Position numbers and translations under genes: made by a program. A stretch of DNA of 64,000 nucleotides from DB1 sp049323655. GTDB taxonomy: Bacteria > Desulfobacterota > Desulfobulbia > Desulfobulbales > SURF-16. Where the stretch lies: the NCBI GenBank assembly GCA_049323655.1, contig JBMONO010000016.1:1-64000 (forward strand), written 5' to 3'. The notes under the pieces were generated by a model. The model saw only the letters and a program-made list of their open reading frames with translations, had not been told where the DNA came from and made no database searches. Below are positions 8,078 through 17,161 of this stretch, one piece after another; position 1 is the first letter of the stretch, and every line of letters starts with the position of its first letter.

Positions 8078-9140
8078 TATCCATATCGAAGAATCGGGCG
8101 CGGGCAAGCTGATCGTGCAACTCGTCCACCAGAGCGGCCAGAACAGGATACTCCTTTCCCTGAGGTTTACGCAAAAGCATTTTCAGCGAGTCAAGGGCCG
8201 GCGGGATGAACTGTTCAAAAAAAGGCTTACCCTTCCGGCCGCTTAAAAAGGAAAAGGCCCCGAGGATCTGGAGGTTACGCTGCAGGGCAAGGCAGTGATA
8301 GCCGTCGAGGAAGGCGTCCGCCTCAACGCCGACATGCCCGGCCAGACGATCCAGATAAAGGCTGAGCAGGGCGTCCTGGTGTTCTTCGGCGAGACCGGCA
8401 TAAGGATCGATGAGCAGCGAGGCGAGATCATAGGCCAGCGGGCCGAAACGGGCGCCCTGATAGTCGATGATATGCACCGCTCCACCATAAACCAGCAGGT
8501 TACGGCACTGAAAATCGCGATGAAGAAGAAAATGGTTGGGCTGCTGGGCGGCGCGCCGGGCCAGCTGCCGAAATTCGATGAGAAGGCCGGGATCATCAGC
8601 AATTTTACCCATGTAATCGAGACAGAAGGACTGGCGAAAATAATCCGACTCCCGTTCGAGCATCAGCGTCTCGTCATAACGCAGCGTATCCCAGCAGAAA
8701 CGCGGATCAAAACCGGTGCAGCCGGTGACCTGCAAGCGGACGAGTCCTTCGATGGCCTGCTCATAAAACGGCTGCACCTCGGCAAAGGATTGCGCCGAGC
8801 TGACCAGTTTGTGCAGATGGACATCGCCGAGATCCTCGAAGATCAGCAGGCCGCTCTCCCGGTCATAGGCGACGATCTTCGGCACCGGCACACCCAGACC
8901 ATGAAGATGGACGCCGATGGCAAAGGCGGCGGCCTGCTCTTCCCTGCCCCGGGCCAGGGTGCGGGAAGGGAAGGCTGCGACAAAGGAAGGGCCGTCACTG
9001 AAGCGTATTCGATAAAAGACACGATCCGAGCCGTCGCCGGACATCGGCCGCAGATCAACCGCCGCAAGGTCCGTCCCCCCCTGCCTGCTCCTGGCCAACA
9101 GGGTCAGAATGCGCTGCCGTTCATTTTTTCCGGTATCCAT
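8061..9140 (-). CDS. Aminoglycoside phosphotransferase-fold sugar kinase, AmgK-like
   Basis: A 359-residue kinase of the APH fold. The catalytic loop reads LLHRDFQCRNLLV and the metal-binding loop IIDYQGARFGPLAYDLASLL, the pattern seen in AmgK, which phosphorylates the anomeric carbon of MurNAc/GlcNAc in peptidoglycan recycling. The neighbour at 9324-10187 is a MurU-like nucleotidyltransferase, the usual AmgK partner, which supports this role. The ATG at 9140 is chosen. An in-frame upstream extension would be encoded by the dispersed repeat at 9147-9270, and the repeat leaves no Shine-Dalgarno sequence before the ATG. Function is inferred from family and context. Confidence 0.75.
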   Translation of the reverse strand: MDTGKNERQRILTLLARSRQGGTDLAAVDLRPMSGDGSDRVFYRIRFSDGPSFVAAFPSRTLARGREEQAAAFAIGVHLHGLGVPVPKIVAYDRESGLLIFEDLGDVHLHKLVSSAQSFAEVQPFYEQAIEGLVRLQVTGCTGFDPRFCWDTLRYDETLMLERESDYFRQSFCLDYMGKIADDPGLLIEFRQLARRAAQQPNHFLLHRDFQCRNLLVYGGAVHIIDYQGARFGPLAYDLASLLIDPYAGLAEEHQDALLSLYLDRLAGHVGVEADAFLDGYHCLALQRNLQILGAFSFLSGRKGKPFFEQFIPPALDSLKMLLRKPQGKEYPVLAALVDELHDQLARARFFDMDNEHDG

Positions 9141-9146
9141 AAAATT

Positions 9147-9270
9147 GATGGTTTCGTAAAACTGAAAATTAACCACGGAGACCACAGAGGTAACTAATTG
9201 TAATTTAAAATTTTTTTCTCTGTGCTCCCAGTACGCTCTGTGGTGAAAAAGACTTTTTACGGGTTTGTCA
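9147..9270 (+). repeat. Dispersed intergenic repeat family A, copy 1
   Basis: About 124 bp starting GATGGTTTCGTAAAACTG and ending CTTTTTACGGGTTTGTCA. Inside are the paired arms AACCACGGAGACCACAGAG and CTCTGTGGTGAAAAAG around an AT-rich centre. Other copies lie at 18066-18199 (inverted), 39431-39561 and 41017-41149. It fills most of the gap between the AmgK-like and MurU-like genes and ends 6 bases from the kinase start codon. Confidence 0.85.
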
Positions 9271-9323
9271 TCGTTGGCCGGGCACCAAAGGGTTGACCAT
9301 GCCTCCTGGATCGCCCGCGCCGG

Positions 9324-10187
9324 CTAACAGACGATGGCGTCGCTCAACCGGCTGTGATCCGGCACCCGGGCCCCATCCCAGACCACTACCCGCTGCAGCC
9401 GGCAGTTCCGACCGACCCGGGCCCCGGCGCCGAGGCAGAGCCAGTCGAGCTGTTGCAGATCGGCCGGCGCCGCCACTCCAGGACCATGGTAGAAGGGAGT
9501 TTGCCGCGGGATGAGATTGCCGGCCAGGAGGGTGGCGTGCAGATCGAGATAGTCCTGCGGGGTGCCCATATCGGTCCAGTAATGGTCACGGACGACCAGG
9601 CCGCGGATCGGTGTTTTGTGCGCGATCCAGTGCCGGTAACAGTCGATGATGCCGGCAAAAACCCCGGCCGGTAGAATGGTGAGCAGGGCTGGGTCAAGAA
9701 CCTGGATGCCGGTGAAGGCCCATTGCCGGCCGCCACTGCCGGCAAAATCGCCAATCATACCGTTTTCGTCGAGCACAACCTTGTTGAAGCGCGGGCAGTC
9801 GTGGAGGACCAGGGTGGCTGCCGCTCCGGAGCGGCAATGGTCGGCATAGACTGCGGCAAGATCGATGGTGTGAAAGATATCGCCGTTGGTCACCAGCACC
9901 GGCTCGCTGCCGAAAAAATCGAGGGCCAGCCGCATGCCGCCGCCGGTGCCCAGTTCAATCGACTCCTGTTGCAGGGAAATTCCTGCACGGCCGGAAAGCA
10001 GATCGACAATCTGTTCCTTGAGGTGATGGCAGTTGACCAGGATGGAATCAAAACCGCTATCATGAAGCTGATCGATCAGCCGGAGAACGAGGGGGCGATC
10101 GAGCACCGGGAAAAGCGGTTTCGGCCGCACCAGGGAATAGGGTCGGAGGCGGGTTCCGAAGCCGGCGGCCAGGATCATTGCTTTCAT
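9324..10187 (-). CDS. Sugar-1-phosphate nucleotidyltransferase, MurU-like
   Basis: A 287-residue NTP-transferase. The N-terminus MKAMILAAGFGTRLRPYSLV is the nucleotide-binding signature, followed by RPKPLFPVLDRP and VTNGDIFH for sugar-nucleotide and metal binding. Length and the adjacent AmgK-like kinase point to MurU, which converts MurNAc-1-phosphate to UDP-MurNAc in cell-wall recycling. Other sugar-1-phosphate guanylyl- or uridylyltransferases remain possible. The ATG at 10187 lies 11 bases after the lpxI stop and matches the family start, so the longer upstream frame is rejected. Confidence 0.8.
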   Translation of the reverse strand: MKAMILAAGFGTRLRPYSLVRPKPLFPVLDRPLVLRLIDQLHDSGFDSILVNCHHLKEQIVDLLSGRAGISLQQESIELGTGGGMRLALDFFGSEPVLVTNGDIFHTIDLAAVYADHCRSGAAATLVLHDCPRFNKVVLDENGMIGDFAGSGGRQWAFTGIQVLDPALLTILPAGVFAGIIDCYRHWIAHKTPIRGLVVRDHYWTDMGTPQDYLDLHATLLAGNLIPRQTPFYHGPGVAAPADLQQLDWLCLGAGARVGRNCRLQRVVVWDGARVPDHSRLSDAIVC

Positions 10188-10197
10188 GGCGGTAACG

Positions 10198-11031
10198 TTA
10201 GAAAACCAGGGTGCCGTCGGCTTCCTCGAAGACGCCGACAACGACGATGCCCGCCTTGTCGGCCCGGCGCAGCATAGCTTCCCGATCAAAGAGCAGGGAC
10301 TGACCGGCCTCCACCGCCAGCACCGCCGCCTTCACCTCCAGCATGGATTCAATGGTGGTCGGTCCGGTGGCGGGCAGATCGAAACGAAAATCCTGATCCG
10401 GTTTCTTCACCTTGACCACCACCGCTTTACCGCCGGCCAGGGTGCCGCCGCGCCGGATCGTCGCATCGGTGCCTTCGATGGCCTCCACCGCCACCACCGT
10501 CATGTCGCGGACCACAACACACTGGCCGATATCAAGGCCGCCGACGGCCCGGGCAATGCGGAAACCGAACTCGATGTCACGCCGCTGGTCCGGACTCGGT
10601 TTCTTTTTGCTGAGCAATCCGGCCGGGAAAAGGAGATGCTGCAGATAGAGGGTGGAATCGAGCACCCGGATCCCCTCCTTTTCCAGCTCACCGGCAATGG
10701 CCCTGAGGATGGCGTCATCCTGCTTGACATCGATCTTGTTCCAGAGGGAGAGCCCTTTGAGGTCCGGCAGCACATCACGGAAGATCCGGGTTTTGGTGAT
10801 GGTACCGAGAAAAACGGTTTCCCGAACCTCTTCGGTCCGGAAAAAATTGATGATTTTGCCGAGCTGACCGAGCTTGACCCAGCAGAAACGGTCGGCCACC
10901 GATGCAAGGTCCGGATGGCTCTCGCCCTGATGGGCGGCGATTATCACCTCCCGGCCCTCTTTTTTTGCCGCCTCGGCAAAAAGGTACGGAAACTGTCCAC
11001 CGCCGGCAATGATCCCGATCCTACTCCTCAT
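10198..11031 (-). CDS. lpxI: UDP-2,3-diacylglucosamine pyrophosphatase LpxI
   Basis: Lipid A biosynthesis enzyme that hydrolyses UDP-2,3-diacylglucosamine to lipid X, used by many alpha- and deltaproteobacteria in place of LpxH. The 277-residue protein starts MRSRIGIIAGGGQFPYLFAE and carries the DUF1009 segments DIGQCVVVRDMTVVAVEAIEG and TIRRGG. Its ATG overlaps the end of lpxA by 11 bases, and murU follows closely, so fabZ-lpxA-lpxI-murU appear to be co-transcribed. Confidence 0.92.
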   Translation of the reverse strand: MRSRIGIIAGGGQFPYLFAEAAKKEGREVIIAAHQGESHPDLASVADRFCWVKLGQLGKIINFFRTEEVRETVFLGTITKTRIFRDVLPDLKGLSLWNKIDVKQDDAILRAIAGELEKEGIRVLDSTLYLQHLLFPAGLLSKKKPSPDQRRDIEFGFRIARAVGGLDIGQCVVVRDMTVVAVEAIEGTDATIRRGGTLAGGKAVVVKVKKPDQDFRFDLPATGPTTIESMLEVKAAVLAVEAGQSLLFDREAMLRRADKAGIVVVGVFEEADGTLVF

Positions 11032-11821
11032 CACTGCTCAAACGAACCACGTTGCGGTTGGCCACCCGGAAAAATTCGACCATCCGTGCCACCGGTGGGC
11101 AATCAGGCAGCTCCGCGACAACCTTGTCGAGTGCATCCTGCAAGAGCAGATTCTTTGTCTTGAAGATCAGGGTAAAGGCCCGCCCCAGCTTGCGAATCTC
11201 ATCAGGACTGAATCCGGCCCGTTTCAGACCAATACGGTTGATGCCCCGCACCTGCATGTCGTTGCGGATGCCGGCGACCATGACATAGGGCGGCACATCC
11301 ATGCTGATGCCGGACATGCCGCCGACAAAGGCGTACTCACCGATGCGGGAAAACTGATGCACCGCCGACATGCCGCCGATGGTGGCCCGCTCGCCGATCT
11401 GGACATGGCCGCCCATGGTGGCGTTGTTGACAAGAATGACGTGGTCACCGATGATGCAGTCATGGGCGACATGGACATAGGACATGAGCATGCAGCTGCT
11501 GCCGATAGTGGTGACCCCGTGGCCGGAAGGGGTACCCCGGTGCAGGGAACAGTATTCGCGGATAATGTTATTATCGCCGATAACCAGGCGGGTCTCCTCG
11601 CCTTTGTATTTGATATCCTGCGGCGGAGCGCCGATGGAGGTAAAGGCGCCGATCCGATTGCCGGCGCCGATGGTGGTCGCGCCGGAGAGATGGGCATGGG
11701 GACCGATCTCCGTCCCGGCACCGATCCTGACCCCTTTTTCAATAACGGTACAGGGGCCGACAACGACCGTCGAGTCGAGTTCAGCGCCGGGATCGATGAT
11801 GGCGGTGGGATGAATTGTCAT
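11021..11821 (-). CDS. lpxA: UDP-N-acetylglucosamine acyltransferase LpxA
   Basis: First committed step of lipid A synthesis, 3-O-acylation of UDP-GlcNAc. The 266-residue protein starts MTIHPTAIIDPGAELDSTVV and consists of left-handed beta-helix hexapeptide repeats. The catalytic His lies in SYVHVAHDC, and the C-terminal helical domain follows from about residue 190. Length matches LpxA. It lies between fabZ (161-bp gap) and lpxI (overlap), the conventional lipid A gene order. Confidence 0.95.
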   Translation of the reverse strand: MTIHPTAIIDPGAELDSTVVVGPCTVIEKGVRIGAGTEIGPHAHLSGATTIGAGNRIGAFTSIGAPPQDIKYKGEETRLVIGDNNIIREYCSLHRGTPSGHGVTTIGSSCMLMSYVHVAHDCIIGDHVILVNNATMGGHVQIGERATIGGMSAVHQFSRIGEYAFVGGMSGISMDVPPYVMVAGIRNDMQVRGINRIGLKRAGFSPDEIRKLGRAFTLIFKTKNLLLQDALDKVVAELPDCPPVARMVEFFRVANRNVVRLSSDEE

Positions 11822-11982
11822 TGTATTGTCTGGGCATTGATGAATGCCGACCGGCGCACCGGCGGCAAGAGTTTGCCGGGTCCGACACCAGGTGGCGTAA
11901 TGACACCGAACAGTGAAAAGAGAGACTATCTACCACAGGGGCCCCGCAATTTCCAGCTTTTCTTCGGCGAAAAACACGACGG

Positions 11983-12429
11983 TCACGAAAAGGTGGCCAT
12001 TAGTTCCGCTTCGGCCGCCACCTGGCCGTCAACCATGGCCTTGCCCCCGATCTTGAAAATCTTGCCTTTGCGCTTAATAACGACGAGGTCAAAGATCAGC
12101 TGATCACCGGGCACTACCTTGCGCCGGAAACGGACCCCGTCCATGCCGGCAAAGTAGACGAGGTTGTTGCCGATCTTCTCCTGATCGGTCAGATAGGCGA
12201 GCAGGGCGCCGGCCTGGGCCATCCCCTCCATGATGAGGACTCCCGGCATCACCGGTTCAGTGGGGAAATGGCCCTGAAAAAAAGGTTCATTGATGGTGAC
12301 GTTCTTCAAGGCCCGGATCGATTCGCCCGGCGTCAGCGTCAGAATACGATCGACCAGAACAAAGGGATAGCGGTGCGGCAGTATTTTGAGAATATCGCCG
12401 ATATCATACTGCGTTGTTTCTGCGCTCAT
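11983..12429 (-). CDS. fabZ: 3-hydroxyacyl-ACP dehydratase FabZ
   Basis: Hot-dog fold dehydratase of fatty acid synthesis, 148 residues. The catalytic His is in GHFPTEPVMPGVLIMEGMAQ, the FabZ signature, with the catalytic Glu in the same helix. Its start overlaps the end of lpxD by 26 bases, so lpxD-fabZ-lpxA are coupled, which balances fatty acid and lipid A synthesis as in other Gram-negatives. Confidence 0.95.
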   Translation of the reverse strand: MSAETTQYDIGDILKILPHRYPFVLVDRILTLTPGESIRALKNVTINEPFFQGHFPTEPVMPGVLIMEGMAQAGALLAYLTDQEKIGNNLVYFAGMDGVRFRRKVVPGDQLIFDLVVIKRKGKIFKIGGKAMVDGQVAAEAELMATFS

Positions 12430-13483
12430 CTTTTTCCTCCTGCAGGTTCACGCTTTCCGTCAGCTCGGCTACCTGCCTGGCAAGACGGCGGACATCCTTG
12501 AGCAGCCCCGGGATGCGGGAAAAGGCGGTCGCCGCCTGGAGCCACTCCTTGTAATCAATGGCAGGAAAGCCGGCCACCACCTTGCCGGGGCCGACATTGC
12601 TGTTCACTCCGCAGCGGCCGGCAATCATGACTCGGTCACCGACTTCCACATGATCGCCGATGCCGGCCTGGCCGCCCATGACGACATGGCGGCCGATCCT
12701 GCTGCTGCCGCCGAGGCCGACCTGACCGACGACAATGCATGATTCGCCCATTTCGACATTGTGGCCGATCTGCACCAGATTGTCGATCTTGCTGCCCCGC
12801 CCGATCTTTGTCACCCCGAAAGTCGCCCGATCGACACAGGAATTGGCGCCGATCTCCACTTCATCCTCGATGACAACGATGCCGACCTGGGGGCGTTTGA
12901 TGTGATTGCCGGCGGCATCGGTGGCATAACCAAAACCATCGCTGCCGATCACCGCGCCGCTGGCAATGACAACACGGCTGCCGATCCGGCAGCCAGAACG
13001 GACGACGGCATTGGCCTCGATAATGGTGTGGCTGCCGATCTCGACGTCATCACCGATAACCACGCCGGACTCGATGATGACGCCCTCGCCGAGCACAACC
13101 CGGTCGCCGAGCACCGCAAGCGGTCCGACGGAGACAGAGTCCGGCAGCAGGCACGCCGCCCCGACCGCGGCGCGGGGATGAACGCCGGGAGGCGACAGGG
13201 GCCGCTGGTACAACTGATTATGAATAATGGCGGCGGCCAGGTTCGGATCAGCCACCTGGATTGCCGGCAAGGGCGGCTCGGTCACTTCAGGGGGGACAAT
13301 TACCGCCGCTGCAGAACTTTCGGCCAGTTCACCGATCAGCTTCGCCTTGGTGATGAAGGTAATCTCCCCGGCCCCGGCTGAACGGTAATCATTCATGCCG
13401 GCAACCACCACCCCGGGGTCACCGATCACCTCCCCGCCGACAAGGGAGGCAAGTTCCGCCAGAGATTTTGTCACTTTTGTCAT
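12404..13483 (-). CDS. lpxD: UDP-3-O-acylglucosamine N-acyltransferase LpxD
   Basis: Third step of lipid A synthesis. The 359-residue protein has an N-terminal uridine-binding domain (to about residue 100), a hexapeptide-repeat beta-helix with the catalytic His in DNLVQIGHNVEMGE, and a C-terminal helix. The ATG at 13483 has AGAAGGGG upstream and gives the family N-terminus. The longer frame to 13585 is rejected. It is the first gene of the lpxD-fabZ-lpxA-lpxI-murU run. Confidence 0.95.
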   Translation of the reverse strand: MTKVTKSLAELASLVGGEVIGDPGVVVAGMNDYRSAGAGEITFITKAKLIGELAESSAAAVIVPPEVTEPPLPAIQVADPNLAAAIIHNQLYQRPLSPPGVHPRAAVGAACLLPDSVSVGPLAVLGDRVVLGEGVIIESGVVIGDDVEIGSHTIIEANAVVRSGCRIGSRVVIASGAVIGSDGFGYATDAAGNHIKRPQVGIVVIEDEVEIGANSCVDRATFGVTKIGRGSKIDNLVQIGHNVEMGESCIVVGQVGLGGSSRIGRHVVMGGQAGIGDHVEVGDRVMIAGRCGVNSNVGPGKVVAGFPAIDYKEWLQAATAFSRIPGLLKDVRRLARQVAELTESVNLQEEKDERRNNAV

Positions 13484-13633
13484 GGGTGTCCCCTTCTGCT
13501 TGCGCGCCGTCATTCTGGCCGGGGCCAGAACGGTATCCGAAAAAAAGACGGGCGGTCTTTTCATTGGAAAAAACCAACCCGTCACCTGATCAGGGATCAG
13601 GTTTACGCCGGAAGCGGTCTTATCAAGGGTCTT

Positions 13634-13921
13634 TCAGAGGACGCCGTTCACCCGGTCGCGCAGGATACCAGAAGGCTTGAAGGTTACCACCTTTCTTTCG
13701 GCCAAGATAAGTTCCTTGCCGGTCTGTGGATTGCGCCCGCGGCGCGCCTTTTTTTCCTTGATATTGAACTTGCCGAACCCACTGATCAGCAGGTCGTCGC
13801 CATCGGCCAGACAATCCTTGCATATCCGGAGAAATGTTTCAACAATCGAGGTTGCCTGGGCTTTGGTCAGGTTATGGGTCTGATAAATCCGTTGCACCAG
13901 ATCCGCCTTTGTCAGGGTCAT
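13634..13921 (-). CDS. IHF alpha-like DNA-bending protein (HU/IHF family)
   Basis: A 95-residue nucleoid-associated protein. MTLTKADLVQRIYQTHNLTK and the beta-arm tip GRNPQTGKELILAERKVVTF are the HU/IHF signature. The KADL start and length favour IHF alpha over HU. Its position next to the lpx cluster is probably incidental. It has its own upstream gap (13922-14133), where a promoter should lie. Which IHF subunit this is cannot be fixed without the partner gene. Confidence 0.85.
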   Translation of the reverse strand: MTLTKADLVQRIYQTHNLTKAQATSIVETFLRICKDCLADGDDLLISGFGKFNIKEKKARRGRNPQTGKELILAERKVVTFKPSGILRDRVNGVL

Positions 13922-14133
13922 GTCGCGAAACCTCCATCCTGTTTTGCCTGAACCCCCCTTTCGTCCGGACCGCTGCCCGGGCGAGAAACGGGGACTTGCA
14001 GGTGTCGATACGGCTGGTCGCTGCGGGCCAGCCGCGCTGGTTTATTCAACAATCGTCTGTTCGCACCATTATGCATCGGTGACCGGAAGTCACCGGTCTG
14101 CCGGTGGGCGCACGGCAGGGCACAAAACAGCGG

Positions 14134-15429
14134 CTAGCGAAGATTCTTCATGCAACCGGCGCCGGCAAATCGCGCCGCAGCACCAAGTTCCTCTTCGAGA
14201 CGCAACAGCTGATTGTACTTCGCCACCCGGTCGGTCCTGGACGGCGCTCCGGTCTTGATCTGCCCGGTATTGAGGGCAACGCTCAGATCGGCGATGGTGG
14301 TGTCCTCGGTTTCGCCGGAACGATGGGAAATGACCGCTGTATAGCCGGCGCGATGGGCCATGTCCACCGCGTCGATGGTCTCGGTGACGGTGCCGATCTG
14401 ATTGAGCTTAACCAGAATGGAATTGGCGATTTTTTCTCTGATCCCCTTCTCAAGAATCTTCGTATTGGTGACAAAGACGTCGTCGCCGACCAGCTGGATG
14501 TTATCTCCGAGGCGGTCGGTCAGCAGCTTCCAGCCCTTCCAGTCACTTTCATCGAGCCCGTCCTCAATGGAGATGAGCGGATATTTTTTTACCCATGCCT
14601 CGTAAAAATCGACAAGCTCTTCCACACTCTTTTCCGGCGACTTTTCCGCAGCCAGGACATACTTCTTCTTCTTTGCGTCATAAAGTTCGCTGGCGGCCAC
14701 ATCGAGGGCAATAAAAATATCCTTGCCCGGCGCATAACCTGCCTTGCCGATAGCCTCCAACAGGCACTCCATCGCCTCCTCGTTGGAACGGAGATTGGGG
14801 GCAAAACCACCCTCGTCGCCCACCGAGGTCAGATGCCCCGCCTTTTTCAACACCCCCTTCAGGGCATGAAAGGTCTCCACCCCCATGCGCAGCGCCTCGG
14901 CAAAGGAGGAGGCGCCGGCCGGCATCACCATGAATTCCTGAATATCGACATTGTTGTCGGCATGGGCCCCGCCGTTTAAGACATTCATCATCGGCACCGG
15001 CAGAACCTTGGCGTTGACCCCGCCGAGATAGGCATAAAGCGGCAGCCCCAGCTCCAGGGCCGAGGCCTTGGCCACGGCGATGGAGACCCCGAGAATGGCG
15101 TTGGCGCCGAGATTTTTCTTGTTTTCAGTGCCATCCAGGTTCAGCATCGCCGTATCGATGGCAACCTGACGGGTCGAATCAAAGCCGATGAGCAGCGGAC
15201 CGATCTTTTCATTGACATTGGCGACCGCGGTCAAGACCCCCTTGCCGAGAAAACGCTGTTTCTTGCGGGTATCGCGCAATTCGAGAGCCTCCCTGCTGCC
15301 GGTCGAGGCGCCGGACGGGACAATGGCCCGCCCCATGACTCCGGTTTCCAGATGCACTTCCACCTCCACGGTGGGATTCCCCCGTGAATCAATGACTTCG
15401 CGGCCGATGACACCTACTATCTCACCCAT
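14134..15429 (-). CDS. eno: Enolase
   Basis: Glycolytic 2-phosphoglycerate dehydratase, 431 residues, the normal length. Visible hallmarks are REVIDSRGNPTVEVEV at the start, SGASTG, the metal ligands in ALDVAA, SIEDGLDESDW and VGDDVFVTN, and the signature SILVKLNQIGT followed by SHRSGETED. The start has a GGAGGAG-rich region upstream. It is transcribed alone, with pilC (separate start) upstream. Confidence 0.97.
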   Translation of the reverse strand: MGEIVGVIGREVIDSRGNPTVEVEVHLETGVMGRAIVPSGASTGSREALELRDTRKKQRFLGKGVLTAVANVNEKIGPLLIGFDSTRQVAIDTAMLNLDGTENKKNLGANAILGVSIAVAKASALELGLPLYAYLGGVNAKVLPVPMMNVLNGGAHADNNVDIQEFMVMPAGASSFAEALRMGVETFHALKGVLKKAGHLTSVGDEGGFAPNLRSNEEAMECLLEAIGKAGYAPGKDIFIALDVAASELYDAKKKKYVLAAEKSPEKSVEELVDFYEAWVKKYPLISIEDGLDESDWKGWKLLTDRLGDNIQLVGDDVFVTNTKILEKGIREKIANSILVKLNQIGTVTETIDAVDMAHRAGYTAVISHRSGETEDTTIADLSVALNTGQIKTGAPSRTDRVAKYNQLLRLEEELGAAARFAGAGCMKNLR

Positions 15430-15542
15430 CTCTTCTTCTCCTCCTCACAAGAATATCTTCATTGGCTTTCCGTCACCAGCCGGGCAGGGTCAGGACGGTG
15501 TACAACACACAACTATTCTGTTTCTTTCACATTTTGTCAACA

Positions 15543-16751
15543 TCAACCGACAACGCTGGCCATCTTGAAAATAGGCAGATACATGGCGATAACCAGACCG
15601 CCGATCAGACCGCCGAGAAAAACCATCATGAAAGGTTCGATCATGGCCGTCATGTTTTCCACCGCCTGATCAACCTCTTCGTCATAAAAATCCGCAATCT
15701 TCTCCAGCATGGTATCCAGTGCACCGGTTGACTCACCGACATTGATCATCTGAACCACCATACTGGGAAAAACGCCGGTTTCCTCGAGTGGTTCGGCGAT
15801 GGAACGGCCTTCGGTGATACTGTCAGCCACCCGAAAAACCGCCTGCTCGATAACCTTGTTGCCTGCCGTTTTCCCGACGACGCTGAGCGATTCGAGGATC
15901 GGCACGCCGCTGTGCAGCATGGTGCCCAAGGTGCGGGTGAACTTGGCCACCGCCACCTTACGGATCAGAGGTCCGAAAACCGGCGCTTTAAGCAGGAGGA
16001 TATCAATTTTTTTCCGACCCTGTTCGGTATTGTAAATCTTCCGGATAACGACCACCACCAGCGCCAGCGCCACGAACATAAGAAAAAAGTTGCCTTTGAC
16101 AAAGTTGCTGGCATCAACGACGAACTGGGTTGGGGCCGGCAGGGCGGAGCCGAAGTCGGCGAACATCTTGGCGAAAACCGGTACAACGAAAATAAGGATA
16201 ACCGCAGTGATGACGAGGGCGATGCAAAGACAGATGATCGGATAGGTCATGGCGCCCTTGATCTTTTTCCTGAGCGCCATGCTCTTTTCCATAAAGGCGG
16301 CCAGCCGGTTGAGAATGGTGTCAAGGATGCCGCCCATCTCACCGGCGTCGATCATATTACAGTAGAGATTGTCAAAGACCTTGGGATGTTTTTTCATGGA
16401 GTCGGCAAAGGTCATACCGGTTTCCACATCAAGACGAATAGCGTTGAGCAGTTTTTTAAAGGTGGGATTATCCTGCTGACCGGCCAGAATTTCCAGGCTC
16501 TGCACCAGAGGAAGACCGGCGTCGATCATGGTGGAGAGCTGGCGGGTGAAGATGACCACATCCTTACCGGTTACCTTGGGCTGAAACATGGGGATACTGG
16601 CGAAAAGATCCTTCGGCGCCTCCTTAAGCACCGTGGGTTTGATCCGGATCTTCTTTAACTGGGCCAGGGCCGCTGCTTCGCTGGGCGCCTCCAGCTTACC
16701 CTGCCGCTTCTCTCCGTAAGAGTTGACTCCCTTCCATGTATAAACAGGCAT
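15543..16751 (-). CDS. pilC: Type IV pilus inner-membrane platform protein PilC
   Basis: Type II secretion F-family protein of 402 residues. It has two repeated T2SSF domains (about 65-190 and 270-395), the first with FTRQLSTMIDAGLPLVQSLE and the second with FTRTLGTMLHSGVPILESL. Three TM segments lie near residues 170-195, 215-235 and 375-400. The N-terminus PVYTWKGVNSYGEKRQGKLE is the PilC/GspF start. No other pil gene is beside it, so assignment to pili rather than type II secretion rests on overall similarity. Confidence 0.88.
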   Translation of the reverse strand: MPVYTWKGVNSYGEKRQGKLEAPSEAAALAQLKKIRIKPTVLKEAPKDLFASIPMFQPKVTGKDVVIFTRQLSTMIDAGLPLVQSLEILAGQQDNPTFKKLLNAIRLDVETGMTFADSMKKHPKVFDNLYCNMIDAGEMGGILDTILNRLAAFMEKSMALRKKIKGAMTYPIICLCIALVITAVILIFVVPVFAKMFADFGSALPAPTQFVVDASNFVKGNFFLMFVALALVVVVIRKIYNTEQGRKKIDILLLKAPVFGPLIRKVAVAKFTRTLGTMLHSGVPILESLSVVGKTAGNKVIEQAVFRVADSITEGRSIAEPLEETGVFPSMVVQMINVGESTGALDTMLEKIADFYDEEVDQAVENMTAMIEPFMMVFLGGLIGGLVIAMYLPIFKMASVVG

Positions 16752-17161
16752 GCGATTATTCCTTTGTGCGGTGAGTCATGCGGCGATGTCTCATCTGCGC
16801 CCATTCCCTCTGCAGACTTGCTGCCGGGAGGGAGCGCGGCATCACCAAGAATACCAAATTCTATAAGAAGATTATTGGAAAAACAACACAATTAACAATG
16901 TTTTCGATTTCTTAGCGGTTTTTCTTTGCCAGCGTCGGATCGGCTCCTTCATGGGGAAAAAGTCAGCGGCGATCTCCCCTCGCATTCACCCTGCACCGGG
17001 CTGGGTAAAACCTCCTCGGTTGCAGCGACAACAAGACTTTTTCTATTGACAGCACTCCCCTATTCATTTAAATAGTTGTGTTTTCATGAAGCAATCGACG
17101 TAAAAAAAATACAATCTTTTTTCAGGATCGAAATATTTTTTGAACAGAAGGAGAACTCCCC
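16752..17161. other. Divergent intergenic region between pilC and the PxxKW gene
   Basis: 410 bases without a supported gene. AT-rich sequence at 16850-16915 may hold the pilC promoter. The promoter for the plus-strand gene is listed separately at 17046-17073. Confidence 0.4.
17046..17073 (+). promoter_or_regulatory. Sigma-70-like promoter for the PxxKW gene
   Basis: A perfect TTGACA (17046-17051) is followed after 16 bases by TTAAAT (17068-17073), four of six to the -10 consensus. It lies about 90 bases before the start codon at 17162, which has GAAGGAG just upstream. Confidence 0.5.

Noticed and set aside
9141..9185. Upstream start for the AmgK-like kinase
   Set aside because: Those codons are encoded by the dispersed repeat that also occurs at non-coding sites.
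10186..11163. Plus-strand 325-codon frame
   Set aside because: Antisense to lpxI and lpxA, which are unambiguous.
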